NCBI RefSeq assembly: GCF_900476375.1
Contig: NZ_UPPP01000091.1
Span: forward strand, 1-32,509
Reading direction: 5' to 3'
DNA length: 32,509 nucleotides
Source of the DNA: Allolucifera butyrica
GTDB taxonomy: Bacteria; Bacillota; Negativicutes; Sporomusales; UPPP01
The first letter of the stretch is position 1, and every line of letters begins with the position of its first letter. The notes beneath the pieces are model-generated. The model searched no databases, had not been told where the DNA came from, and saw nothing but the letters and a program-made list of their open reading frames with translations. Shown here one piece after another: positions 5,336-12,089 of this stretch. The position numbers were made by a program, and so were the translations under genes.

Positions 5336-5389
5336 AATCACCCCCTTTCTACAAAGGGAGTGCTAACCGTTCCCTAACAACCTGAAAAT

Positions 5390-5420
5390 ATTATAGCATA
5401 TTCTACTTTGGTTCGGTCAA
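5390..5420 (-). promoter_or_regulatory. toxin promoter with extended -10
   Basis: On the minus strand TTGACC (5415-5420) and TGC-TATAAT (-10 at 5390-5395) with a 19-nt spacer; the TG extension compensates for the long spacer. Initiation near 5383 would place CAGGTTGTTAG and GGAACGGTTAGC (5362-5384) at the RNA 5' end, able to pair with the message's own 3' region. Confidence 0.65.
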
Positions 5421-5446
5421 GTTCACCGTAAAAAAGCCTGCTGGAT

Positions 5447-5512
5447 TTGTGTGTTTGTGGACAGCTAACGGCTCCGGCATAGCCTACGCCTACCTGACCA
5501 CAAGCCACACAA
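5447..5512. repeat. GC-rich imperfect hairpin
   Basis: Arms 5447-5464 (TTGTGTG, TTGTGG, CAG) and 5494-5512 (CTG, CCACAA, CACACAA) pair over 16 bp with small bulges. The loop CTAACGGCTCCGGCATAGCC contains its own GGCT/AGCC pairing. It is GC-rich like the blocks at 2.3-3.7 kb but does not share their TCAAAC core. Role unknown. Confidence 0.55.
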
Positions 5513-5830
5513 GCTCCACAGGCTCGACGGCGACTATTTTTTTATATCTCTTTTCTTAAAAACCAAGGACAGATAAAACCAACAAAAAACACACGCAGCC
5601 AGGACCCAAGGATAGTTTTGCGTTAGGGATGGACGCCCGAAGGGTCAAGACAGCGTTTTTTGCTGGCTTGATTCACGACAGCCCGGCCCAACGGGAACGC
5701 TCATATAGGGAAATGTAAAACCATCAATGTCCGATAATAAGCGATTAAGTAAACTATGAAACCCAGGACTTCCGCGCCTTTGCGGTACCCTGGGTTTTTA
5801 TATGCTGTTTATACAGTTTATACAGTCCTT
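5513..5830. other. non-coding region, no gene recognised
   Basis: No reading frame with a start and ribosome binding site on either strand. The middle (5625-5700) is GC-rich and can form small hairpins (CGCCCGAAGGG; AGCCCGGCCCAACGGG). It ends at the terminator 5760-5800. A plus-strand non-coding RNA ending there is possible, but I see no convincing promoter. Confidence 0.4.
5760..5800 (+). terminator. rho-independent terminator
   Basis: Stem AACCCAGG...CCTGGGTT with an inner CCGC/GCGG pairing, followed by TTTTTATA on the plus strand; on the minus strand the stem is followed only by CATAG. It would stop rightward transcription before the regulator at 5904-6200. Confidence 0.75.
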
Positions 5831-5903
5831 TTGTGCATGTTTTATACAGAATACTTGTATATTTCTATCATTCGGCCATTGTATTTCCTTCAATATCTAT
5901 ACC

Positions 5904-6200
5904 CTATAAACTGTTTATAAATTTGAACAACAAATTTCGTTGTTCAGACGTTAATTTTCCTGTAGCTTGCAAAAGTCTATTCAGTTCGGGGTCAATGGTT
6001 TGCTGTTCATCGGCAAAGAATTCAGCCAAAGAAAATCCCAAAGCGGTTATGATGCGTTCTAATATATCGAATGTTGGTTGGTTATCATTATTTTCGATAT
6101 GGCTTATAGTAGCTTGTCCGACGTTAGCTTCCTTGGCAAGCTTGGTCATGCTCATACCTTGCTTTGTTCTTAAATCCTTTATTTTTAGTCCAATATTCAT
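5904..6200 (-). CDS. XRE-family repressor (1 of 5)
   Basis: A 98-aa protein with an N-terminal Cro/C1-type HTH (residues 1-62: IGLKIKDLRTKQGMSMTKLA, recognition-helix region VGQATISHIE) and a short C-terminal helix (LTSEQRNLLFKFINSL) probably for dimerisation. The start is ATG with GAGGTG 7 nt upstream. It is divergent from the 68-aa XRE gene at 6334; the gap carries two matching 14-bp palindromes (6219-6232, 6283-6296), one near its own -10 and one inside the other gene's promoter, so it probably represses both. A C1/Cro-like switch is the natural reading. Confidence 0.88.
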   Translation of the reverse strand: MNIGLKIKDLRTKQGMSMTKLAKEANVGQATISHIENNDNQPTFDILERIITALGFSLAEFFADEQQTIDPELNRLLQATGKLTSEQRNLLFKFINSL

Positions 6201-6218
6201 AAATGCACCTCAGAAAAT

Positions 6219-6232
6219 ATTCTTATATGAAT
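6219..6232. promoter_or_regulatory. operator-like palindrome 1
   Basis: ATTCTTATATGAAT, half-site ATTC/GAAT with 6-bp centre, overlaps the leftward -10 region (minus-strand TGC-TATAAT at about 6231-6240). A third partial match (ATTCATAAATG) covers the start codon of the repressor at 6195-6205. Confidence 0.6.
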
Positions 6233-6272
6233 TATAGCACAAAAAAATTTGATATAATTATTCAATTTTGAA

Positions 6273-6301
6273 TTGACAACCCATTCATAAATGAATATAA
6301 T
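6273..6301 (+). promoter_or_regulatory. consensus promoter with embedded operator
   Basis: TTGACA (6273-6278), exactly 17 nt, TATAAT (6296-6301): both hexamers are perfect sigma-70 consensus. The spacer contains ATTCATAAATGAAT (6283-6296), matching the palindrome at 6219-6232. Such a strong promoter must be tightly repressed in normal conditions. Confidence 0.85.
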
Positions 6302-6333
6302 TGTAATCAAAAAATGAAACGGAGGTAATGAGT

Positions 6334-6540
6334 ATGGAAATATTGGCACAAAGATTATTAGCACTTCGTGAAGCCAAAAACTGGTCACAAGCTGAGTTAG
6401 CGAAAAAAGCCAGTATTCCGCAAGGAACTATCAGTAAAATCGAGCAAAAAAAACTTATGCCAAGGGCAGACACTTTATTGAAAATTGCTGTAGCCTTAAA
6501 TAGCACAACATCATATCTGCTTGGAGAAACAGCAGCATAA
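6334..6540 (+). CDS. small XRE-family Cro-like regulator (2 of 5)
   Basis: A 68-aa protein consisting almost only of a Cro/C1-type HTH (LALREAKNWSQAELAKKASI, then PQGTISKIEQ). Two ATGs lie close together; the second, 8 nt after GGAGG, is preferred because the first is only 2 nt from it. It is driven by the perfect promoter at 6273-6301 and is opposed by the divergent repressor. Its size fits an anti-repressor or Cro-type partner. Downstream genes on the same strand are the 48-aa protein and possibly the small RNA. Confidence 0.88.
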   Translation: MEILAQRLLALREAKNWSQAELAKKASIPQGTISKIEQKKLMPRADTLLKIAVALNSTTSYLLGETAA

Positions 6541-6550
6541 GAGGGAAAAT

Positions 6551-6585
6551 AAATAATATGTAGTACTATATAGTACATATTATTT
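6551..6585. repeat. AT-rich palindrome after the Cro-like gene
   Basis: AAATAATATGTA (6551-6562) and TACATATTATTT (6574-6585) are exact complements around an 11-nt centre that itself holds CTATATAG. It is followed by ATAATTATATTTTCT. It may be a weak terminator/attenuator between 6540 and the next gene, or an operator. Confidence 0.65.
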
Positions 6586-6625
6586 ATAATTATATTTTCT
6601 CTATCCATATAGGAGATGGTTCAGT

Positions 6626-6772
6626 TTGAATACACAATTACTGCTGGATTGGTTGTATGCAATGATAGATAGTTTGTCTCAATACCCTAGTGATGATATG
6701 TATTCCGCTGGGGCGAGAAAAACATACCAAACTATAATTGATCTAATTAATGCAGGAGCTTTTGAAAAATAA
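6626..6772 (+). CDS. 48-aa hypothetical protein, TTG start
   Basis: Too short for routine calling but convincing: AGGAG 10 nt before TTG, then NTQLLLDWLYAMIDSLSQYP...YSAGARKTYQTIIDLINAGA to TAA. Acidic, helical and soluble. No family recognised. It is in the same direction as the Cro-like regulator. Its last 31 bp recur, slightly altered, at 6996-7027. Confidence 0.6.
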   Translation: MNTQLLLDWLYAMIDSLSQYPSDDMYSAGARKTYQTIIDLINAGAFEK

Positions 6773-6777
6773 AAAAG
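6747..6777. repeat. 31-bp direct repeat, copy 1 (end of the 48-aa gene)
   Basis: TTAATGCAGGAGCTTTTGAA plus AAATAAAAAAG; the copy at 6996-7027 differs by one substitution and a few bases around TTTGTAAAAA. The second copy lacks the rest of the gene, so it is a fragment left by duplication. Confidence 0.7.
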
Positions 6778-6783
6778 TGACGC

Positions 6784-6811
6784 TTTACAAATTATATAAC
6801 TAGAATATAAT
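6784..6811 (+). promoter_or_regulatory. promoter for the candidate small RNA
   Basis: TTTACA (6784-6789), 16 nt, TATAAT (6806-6811); initiation near 6818. The only downstream unit before a terminator is the hairpin-rich stretch at 6818-6921. Confidence 0.6.
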
Positions 6812-6817
6812 AAAAAT

Positions 6818-6921
6818 TAGACAAGACCTTATTGAAACGAACTGGGGGGTTCGTTTCAAATTCTCAGATAGTGCCTCTGAGAAGCAAAAACGCTCTGCTC
6901 ACACACCGGCAGGGCGTTTTT
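6818..6921 (+). ncRNA. candidate small RNA with three hairpins
   Basis: Three consecutive stems follow the promoter: TTGAAACGAAC/GTTCGTTTCAA (6832-6842, 6849-6859) with a TGGGGG loop; TCTCAGA/TCTGAGA (6862-6868, 6876-6882); and AACGCTCTGC/GCAGGGCG (6889-6898, 6909-6916) followed by TTTTT as terminator. There is no reading frame. The G-rich exposed loop would suit pairing with a C-rich target. It lies beside the iteron-like repeats, so a role in copy number is conceivable. No family recognised. Confidence 0.55.
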
Positions 6922-6948
6922 GTTTAAAATACTTGAAGGGACCGCTTA

Positions 6949-6982
6949 TAAAAGTTATATATGTTTTCTATTTTTTGACACC
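6949..6982. repeat. 34-bp iteron-like direct repeat 1
   Basis: TAAAAGTTATATATGTTTTC then TATTTTTTGACACC. It matches copies at 7578-7611, 7664-7697 and 7732-7765. It is the outlying copy, separated from the others by the XRE gene at 7154-7552. Confidence 0.8.
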
Positions 6983-6995
6983 CCCGGAATTCTGC

Positions 6996-7027
6996 TTAAT
7001 GCAGGAGCCTTTGTAAAAATAAAAAAG
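6996..7027. repeat. 31-bp direct repeat, copy 2
   Basis: Second, slightly diverged copy of the end of the 48-aa gene (see 6747-6777); no gene is attached. Confidence 0.65.
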
Positions 7028-7062
7028 CCGGTAATCCTTAACGTACAGGATTACGGCTTTTT
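7021..7062. terminator. bidirectional terminator
   Basis: AAAAAAGCCGGTAATCCT pairs with AGGATTACGGCTTTTT (one bulged G) around a short loop; A and T runs flank both sides. It separates rightward transcription from the leftward XRE gene at 7154-7552. Confidence 0.85.
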
Positions 7063-7153
7063 CCTCGCTAAAAACTCCTTAGCGTACAAAATCTGCATAA
7101 TGTTGGTGCTCTCTCCGGCCTTCGGCTCCACAGGCACTATAGGATAACGATTT

Positions 7154-7552
7154 TTACCTTTTCCTTTTTTTACCGGGGAAAGGAACCGCTGAACCTATCG
7201 GCCTCTCCTCTATTCCTACCGCTTTGTCTCCCTTGTTCCCTATTTTTTCACAGTTAACAGGGTATTCTAACCGTAAAAACTTTCTGTATGCTGCTATCAT
7301 TTCCTGTGCCTTCGGGTCAAGGGTTAAGTCTGGATTAACCGGACACTTATCCTCGATATCACCAACCAGGTAGTCATAACTTATATCAAAAAATCTTCTA
7401 ATCCGACCAAGGGTTTCTATATCTGGCTCACCACGGCCATTCATCCAATTATAAATTTGATACCTGGTCACGCCTAGTAAATCACTTAGCCGCTCAGTAG
7501 TAAAACCAGAATTATTGACCAATAGCCTAAAACGAGTATTAAAATTATGCAT
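7154..7552 (-). CDS. XRE-family regulator inside the replication region (3 of 5)
   Basis: A 132-aa protein: HTH at residues 5-65 (FRLLVNNSGFTTERLSDLLG, VTRYQIYNWMNGRGEPDIET) and a linker of low complexity ending in a basic tail (PFPGKKRKR). Start ATG with GGAGG 10 nt upstream. It sits between iteron-like repeat 1 and repeats 2-4, directly downstream of the rep gene on the same strand, so it may be cotranscribed with rep and control it, or bind the 34-bp repeats. Repeat 2 lies in its own upstream region. Confidence 0.82.
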   Translation of the reverse strand: MHNFNTRFRLLVNNSGFTTERLSDLLGVTRYQIYNWMNGRGEPDIETLGRIRRFFDISYDYLVGDIEDKCPVNPDLTLDPKAQEMIAAYRKFLRLEYPVNCEKIGNKGDKAVGIEERPIGSAVPFPGKKRKR

Positions 7553-7577
7553 AACGACGACCCCTCCAAAAAGCCAG

Positions 7578-7611
7578 TAAAAGTTATATATGTTTCCACA
7601 TTTTTGACACT
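7578..7611. repeat. 34-bp iteron-like direct repeat 2
   Basis: TAAAAGTTATATATGTTTCC then ACATTTTTGACACT; the most diverged copy. It lies between rep and the XRE gene, just upstream of the latter's start. Confidence 0.75.
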
Positions 7612-7663
7612 ACACAAAAGGACTTTTCTCTGCAGGACCGAACGAAGAAAGACCCCGAACCTG

Positions 7664-7697
7664 TAAAAGTTATATATGTTTTCTATTTTTTCACACC
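7664..7697. repeat. 34-bp iteron-like direct repeat 3
   Basis: TAAAAGTTATATATGTTTTC then TATTTTTTCACACC; its right end touches the stop codon of the rep gene (7698-7700). Confidence 0.8.
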
Positions 7698-9113
7698 CTA
7701 ATGGAGGAGAAGCTCGTCCCGCGAAAGCCCGTAAGAGTTATATATGTTTTCTATTTTTTCACACCTTACTTTTGGTTCAAAAATAGCTTTCACAGTTTTG
7801 ATAATAGCCGTTCTTTCTTTACCGGTTTCTTTAAGCTTATAACGTAGTTCCTCCGCGGTAAAACTACTAGGGATAGCTTCTAGTATGCCTAGGGTCCTTT
7901 TGTCGCCTGTAACGGCCTTCTGGACAGGCTGAAATTCCCATTTGAGTTTAATTGTCTTTGCTGCTTTACCAACTTGGTAGCTTCCTGACCGTTCGATAAT
8001 GCCCTTTCCGGATAATTCATCTAAAAAACGGCGATAATTTGTATAACTGCTCCAAGAAATCAGCCTGTCAGTATGTACATTCACAGCTTCCCGTTCCTGC
8101 CTCGGGTTTATATACCTTACTAATTCGCCCAAGAACTTCATGCGGGGCAAATTGCCTTCACATATCCGGATTATCGCCTCTATATCAGGCTTTGTAAGGT
8201 ACCCGTGGTGAAGATTATGAATTGCATCCGGATAAACCCTGGCAAGGTCATAATCATTCCAAATTCGCTCTGCCTGGCGCATAATTTCCTTTTGCACTCG
8301 GGCCGGATTCCGTTTTATCTCTTTACTAAGGCCATTATGCTTTGTACGAATCCATCGAAAGCACATAACCATAGCATCCTGGATGTCTATATTCATTCGC
8401 CAAAGAGCATATAAAACGCAAAATTGGGCTTCGTGGCGTGAACTAGGCGAATCAAGACCGTGCTCTAAATAATCTAACCCTCGTTTATAAGTATTCGCAT
8501 ACACTCTAAGCGGCTCTATTTGAAAGGGAAGTACTGTCTGTTGGTCTGTTGGCGCTTCGGCCAGTTCATATTCGTCCAATTTATTAAACCAATATAATTT
8601 TTCCTCGACGGTGGTTAATCCACCATGATTATACATTGGCGTATCCGCTGGACTAAAAGGCAGACGAAAACATTTTGCCGCTTTCGGATAAATTTCCACT
8701 GCCCGTCTTGCCGCCCAGGGCGTAAATACATCATTTAAAAGCCGAACCGTTGGCGGCTTATCATTGTATACCGGCCTAAAATAAACGTGATAGCTATTTA
8801 AGTTTTCACTCCGGCAAACCATGCTATTTGCCTCATTAAGGCCAATCGCTTCCCGGATATAAGCAACCTTGTCGATTGGTGCATCGTCAATATCGATAAC
8901 CCCAAAACTAGGATACCACGGCGCTACCGTAGCTACTGCATATTGGCCTCTTAAATGGGCCTTTATCGCCGGATCAGCCAGCGATTTATTTTTTGTCTTC
9001 CAGGTCTTACCTGGCTGTTTTACTGCATATTTTGGGTGTCGTTGCACAAAATAAGATAAATATTCTGCCGGAATAGCACTATTAGAATTAGACTCACTTT
9101 CTGCTAATAACAA
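7698..9113 (-). CDS. rep: replication protein with AEP primase-like domain
   Basis: A 471-aa protein, probable plasmid replication initiator. Residues about 15-165 have the signature of archaeo-eukaryotic primase (prim-pol) domains: catalytic GVIDIDDAP (D74, D76), then SENLNSYHVYF with the SxH-type histidine H109, then VEIYPKAAKCFRLPF (E140, R150). The rest is not an obvious helicase: residues 230-310 are helical, and 325-440 resemble winged-helix segments, which could bind the 34-bp repeats. Start is TTG with AAAGGAG about 10 nt upstream; a weak start codon suits a copy-number-limited protein. Repeat 4 lies inside its 3' coding end and repeat 3 abuts its stop. A candidate antisense RNA covers its leader. 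Confidence 0.8.
   Translation of the reverse strand: MLLAESESNSNSAIPAEYLSYFVQRHPKYAVKQPGKTWKTKNKSLADPAIKAHLRGQYAVATVAPWYPSFGVIDIDDAPIDKVAYIREAIGLNEANSMVCRSENLNSYHVYFRPVYNDKPPTVRLLNDVFTPWAARRAVEIYPKAAKCFRLPFSPADTPMYNHGGLTTVEEKLYWFNKLDEYELAEAPTDQQTVLPFQIEPLRVYANTYKRGLDYLEHGLDSPSSRHEAQFCVLYALWRMNIDIQDAMVMCFRWIRTKHNGLSKEIKRNPARVQKEIMRQAERIWNDYDLARVYPDAIHNLHHGYLTKPDIEAIIRICEGNLPRMKFLGELVRYINPRQEREAVNVHTDRLISWSSYTNYRRFLDELSGKGIIERSGSYQVGKAAKTIKLKWEFQPVQKAVTGDKRTLGILEAIPSSFTAEELRYKLKETGKERTAIIKTVKAIFEPKVRCEKIENIYNSYGLSRDELLLH
7732..7765. repeat. 34-bp iteron-like direct repeat 4, inside rep
   Basis: TAAGAGTTATATATGTTTTC then TATTTTTTCACACC, within the C-terminal coding part of rep, where it encodes CEKIENIYNSYG in the minus strand. 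Spacing to repeat 3 is 68 bp. Confidence 0.8.
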
Positions 9114-9144
9114 AAAATAGCCGCTCCTTTCTAATTACGCGGAG

Positions 9145-9252
9145 TGGCCTCACATTGTTAAAATTCACTTACTGGACTTGCATACCCTCACAAAAAGATG
9201 GTATAATAAGCCTAAGTGAAATAGTGAGGCCATAAGTGAATAGTGAGGCCAT
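9145..9252. repeat. two direct and one inverted copies of an AAGTGAA...GTGAGGCCA element
   Basis: AAGTGAAATAGTGAGGCCAT (9214-9233) and AAGTGAATAGTGAGGCCAT (9234-9252) are tandem. An inverted version with a longer centre (TGGCCTCAC...TTCACTT) is at 9145-9170. They bracket the promoter at 9178-9207 and overlap the start of the antisense RNA, so they may be an operator or kissing-loop sequences in the rep leader. Confidence 0.7.
9178..9207 (+). promoter_or_regulatory. promoter of the antisense RNA opposite rep
   Basis: TTGCAT (9178-9183), 18 nt, TATAAT (9202-9207), reading rightwards away from rep, with initiation near 9213. Confidence 0.6.
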
Positions 9253-9338
9253 AACCATAAGGCCCACAGGCACCACTCACGCGGCACCCGAAAGTCGACA
9301 ATCTTGCCAGGACGACGACTACGGGTGTTTTCGTTTTT
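9213..9338 (+). ncRNA. candidate antisense copy-control RNA
   Basis: About 125 nt between the promoter at 9178-9207 and a clear terminator (CACCCG...CGGGTG, 9285-9327, then TTTTCGTTTTTTT). No reading frame. It is transcribed opposite to rep and upstream of it, so any rep message initiating to the right of it would be complementary along this whole length. This is the classic layout of countertranscript control of plasmid replication. The rep promoter itself is not certain (possible TGC-TAAACT near 9375-9390 on the minus strand). Confidence 0.5.
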
Positions 9339-9340
9339 TT
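9285..9340 (+). terminator. terminator of the antisense RNA
   Basis: CACCCG and CGGGTG enclose an inner AGTCG/CGACT pairing; TTTTCGTTTTTTT follows on the plus strand. There is no T run on the minus strand, so leftward transcription towards rep would pass. Confidence 0.75.
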
Positions 9341-9443
9341 ATTTTCTTTTTCGCTTGTCCTATGATTTAGTTTAGCATATTTTAACAAATCCGGCTAGAC
9401 GTTTCTGTACATTATTGTTTCCCCCTGGCAAGGAAACCGTGTA

Positions 9444-12077
9444 TTAAAGTCCGATATATGGTCCCCGCGGTTGGCTGTTCGAATCTCGCCTTTGGCCTTT
9501 TGCAAACTCTTTCGTGCCCGCCTCCAACTTGCGATTCGCCCGCAGCTGCGTAATCTCTTGATTCATACGGCGCAATGTTTCTCGACAAAACTCCTTTATA
9601 TTGTTCTTGGATCGCGCCGGTCCCGTGTTTTTAGGAATCAAAAAATCATCAGAAGTCAACCTATTGGCAAAATCACTAATCTGTGTTTCCATTTTTTCCC
9701 GATCATCGGTAAAAAGTTTAACTTCATGCCTGGCTCTCGAAATATCTACATAGTAGCTGTTCCGGGAGTTTAATTGTTTTTGGGCAGAATCCAAATTAAT
9801 AATTGCCCGATCTTCGGTAATCCCTTGCGCTTTATGGGTTGTCATGGCATACCCGTGGTCGATTTTATTATATTGGTTCATATCAATATCTAACGTTGTC
9901 CCGTTAGAATCAACGCTTAACATATCTTCCCGCATTTCTTTGATAAAACCGACTTGCCCATTACGGACCCCTAGATTATTGTCATTTTGCAAAAAGATAA
10001 TCTTATCATCAACTGAAAACTCCCGGTTTAACGTATGTCCCCGGCCATCTACTACCTGGAAAAACTGTCCTGGTAAGAGTTGGCCCATTTTTTTTAATTC
10101 TCTCCGGACACCGTCATTCAGCGTTTTTCGGTCCCGATTATCGGCGGTCAAAATAACCGTTTTATTCCGTTCTTCCTGGGGGAGTACCGTAAATTCCTTT
10201 ACAATCGCCTTCATTCGGTCTTTCCGCTTTTCAATAACCTGAATGTCTTTATCAATTATTTTAAGCGACTTGTAAACATCCCCTAATACTGCCTCTTTAA
10301 CGCTTTTTAGCAGTTCGGTTTCCTTTCCATCCTTTTTTTGCCGTATTATATCATCTATTTTTACGGTCTCAATTCGGTGCCGCTCTATAAAGTTAGTAAA
10401 AGAATTTCCCACGGCAACCGGCAATAGCTGCTGCTTATCCCCGATAAATACCACTTTGGCATCTTTGGCTTTTGCTGCCAGCATTAACGGTCGCAACGTT
10501 GCATTCCCCACCATACTGGCCTCATCTACAATCCAAACCTCTCTTTTCCCGCCTGGTTTCAATCCGTCCAGCTTCCACTCTTGTTTTTTTGTATAATCTT
10601 CCTCCGGATTTCTGTTCCCGGCCTCTTTTTCAAGTTGATTCAAAAAACTGTGAATCGTCTTGCTTGGTATATGCGCGTCTTTCTGCAACCCCTCCGCTGC
10701 CTTCCCGGTAAAACACGCGCCTTTCACTTCGTAGCCTTCCGCTTCAAAAACCTGCCGCGCATAATTCAGCATATGGGTTTTTCCGGTCCCGGCTAGTCCC
10801 TGGATGGCGCAATATCGGTCTTTATTGGATGCCGTGAATAATACAGCCTCCCGCTGCTGTCTACTTAAAAGTGCGGTTCCATCTTCCGCAACGGCTATTT
10901 TATCTAAAAATTCCTTGGCCTTGGGGAAAGCTATGCCTTCCACTTGATTTTTCCCCTGCGCTACTTCCTGAAAAATCTCTTGCTCCAGTTCGTAATTTTT
11001 CGTCGTGCAGTAATACTCGTCCGGGTCTTTTTTATTATGGCGCTTGCCTAAATGTAAAATCTCCTTGCCAATCTCCTGACGAAATAAGTCTCGAAATTCT
11101 TCTTCCTTCATACCTAGGCCAACGCCAAAAGCCAAAACCGCTTTCTTAAAGAACTGTTCTTTTACCGCAAAATAACGATGTGAAATATGGTTTATAGCTT
11201 TATCAAACTCGGCTTTAAATTGCTCTTGTGTCGGCAGAATCGGCTCAGAAGCCTTTTCAAGTTGACTCTCGGCTAATTCTATCAGGGTTTCTTTCCAAGA
11301 TTCCATCAATTTGCCAATATCCCGGTGCTCCTTGGCCTGGCGGGTTAATAGCGCCGCTTTCTCTGCCGACTGCGCTGAATTGGCATCCCATTCTTTCAAC
11401 TTCTGCACGATCTCGGCCCGCCGGTTTGAAAAATGCTCCATTGATTTCTGCGATATTCCGGCCAATTCAAAAAAGCCTTTTTCGTGATCTGTTGTAGTAA
11501 CTGCATACCCCTTTTGCATTACCTCCCTGGCTAATGTATTTCGATACAGCTGCCCGTAAAGAATTTTGTTTTCATAGATAGATTGATTATCCACGGCATA
11601 ATACTTGCCGTTATATTTTGTCTTATTTAAAATCACGCAATGGGTATGCAGCTGAGGATCAGAGGCCCGCGACACGTAGTGATTAAAGCGGCCACAAATC
11701 ATATTGCCGGTTTTAATATGCGCTGTCTCTTTATTACTGGTTACGCGGGCGCCGATTTCCTTCTGCTCAATTTGCGCCAAAATAGCTTCCACCGCTTTAT
11801 TATGGGCCTCTAACATATCCTGCCGCGTCTGGTCATTCATGCACATAGCAATCGACACGCTTTTCGGTGCCGAAAAGCAAAGGTCGAAACCGGCCCGCTC
11901 TTTTCTCTCGTTGATAAGCCGATCAAAATCCTGCTTCTCTAGTGTGTCGGTTAATTTTAAATCCTCTTTAAGCTTGCCATACCAGGAATTATCCCGATCT
12001 CCCATACGAGCATAATAGCCGTCTTTATCATAGTAAGAACCGGCCTGCTGCGCTCCTACATTGCTGATCGAAAGCAT
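9444..12077 (-). CDS. traA: MobF relaxase-helicase (TrwC/TraI/TraA type)
   Basis: An 877-aa conjugative relaxase that nicks oriT, stays bound to the 5' end and unwinds the transferred strand. The N-terminal TrwC domain carries candidate catalytic tyrosines in two pairs (Y15-Y16, Y21-Y22) and the three-histidine metal site H133, H144, H146 (PQLHTHCVILN). The helicase half has Walker A GLAGTGKT (427-434), Walker B VDEAS (517-521) and a superfamily 1 motif near TTHKAQGITEDRA (about 770). The C-terminus is short and ends SNSQPRGPYIGL. ATG has GGAGG 6 nt upstream. It follows the coupling-protein gene after 12 nt, completing an R388-like trwA-trwB-trwC order. Confidence 0.95.
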   Translation of the reverse strand: MLSISNVGAQQAGSYYDKDGYYARMGDRDNSWYGKLKEDLKLTDTLEKQDFDRLINERKERAGFDLCFSAPKSVSIAMCMNDQTRQDMLEAHNKAVEAILAQIEQKEIGARVTSNKETAHIKTGNMICGRFNHYVSRASDPQLHTHCVILNKTKYNGKYYAVDNQSIYENKILYGQLYRNTLAREVMQKGYAVTTTDHEKGFFELAGISQKSMEHFSNRRAEIVQKLKEWDANSAQSAEKAALLTRQAKEHRDIGKLMESWKETLIELAESQLEKASEPILPTQEQFKAEFDKAINHISHRYFAVKEQFFKKAVLAFGVGLGMKEEEFRDLFRQEIGKEILHLGKRHNKKDPDEYYCTTKNYELEQEIFQEVAQGKNQVEGIAFPKAKEFLDKIAVAEDGTALLSRQQREAVLFTASNKDRYCAIQGLAGTGKTHMLNYARQVFEAEGYEVKGACFTGKAAEGLQKDAHIPSKTIHSFLNQLEKEAGNRNPEEDYTKKQEWKLDGLKPGGKREVWIVDEASMVGNATLRPLMLAAKAKDAKVVFIGDKQQLLPVAVGNSFTNFIERHRIETVKIDDIIRQKKDGKETELLKSVKEAVLGDVYKSLKIIDKDIQVIEKRKDRMKAIVKEFTVLPQEERNKTVILTADNRDRKTLNDGVRRELKKMGQLLPGQFFQVVDGRGHTLNREFSVDDKIIFLQNDNNLGVRNGQVGFIKEMREDMLSVDSNGTTLDIDMNQYNKIDHGYAMTTHKAQGITEDRAIINLDSAQKQLNSRNSYYVDISRARHEVKLFTDDREKMETQISDFANRLTSDDFLIPKNTGPARSKNNIKEFCRETLRRMNQEITQLRANRKLEAGTKEFAKGQRRDSNSQPRGPYIGL

Positions 12078-12089
12078 ATTAAGCCTCCA

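Noticed and set aside
6949..7765. CRISPR array
   Set aside because: Only four repeats at irregular spacings (629, 86 and 68 bp), one inside a gene and with no cas genes. They fit iterons.
7698..9113. Rolling-circle Rep protein
   Set aside because: No HUH motif with a catalytic tyrosine; the motifs fit an AEP primase instead.
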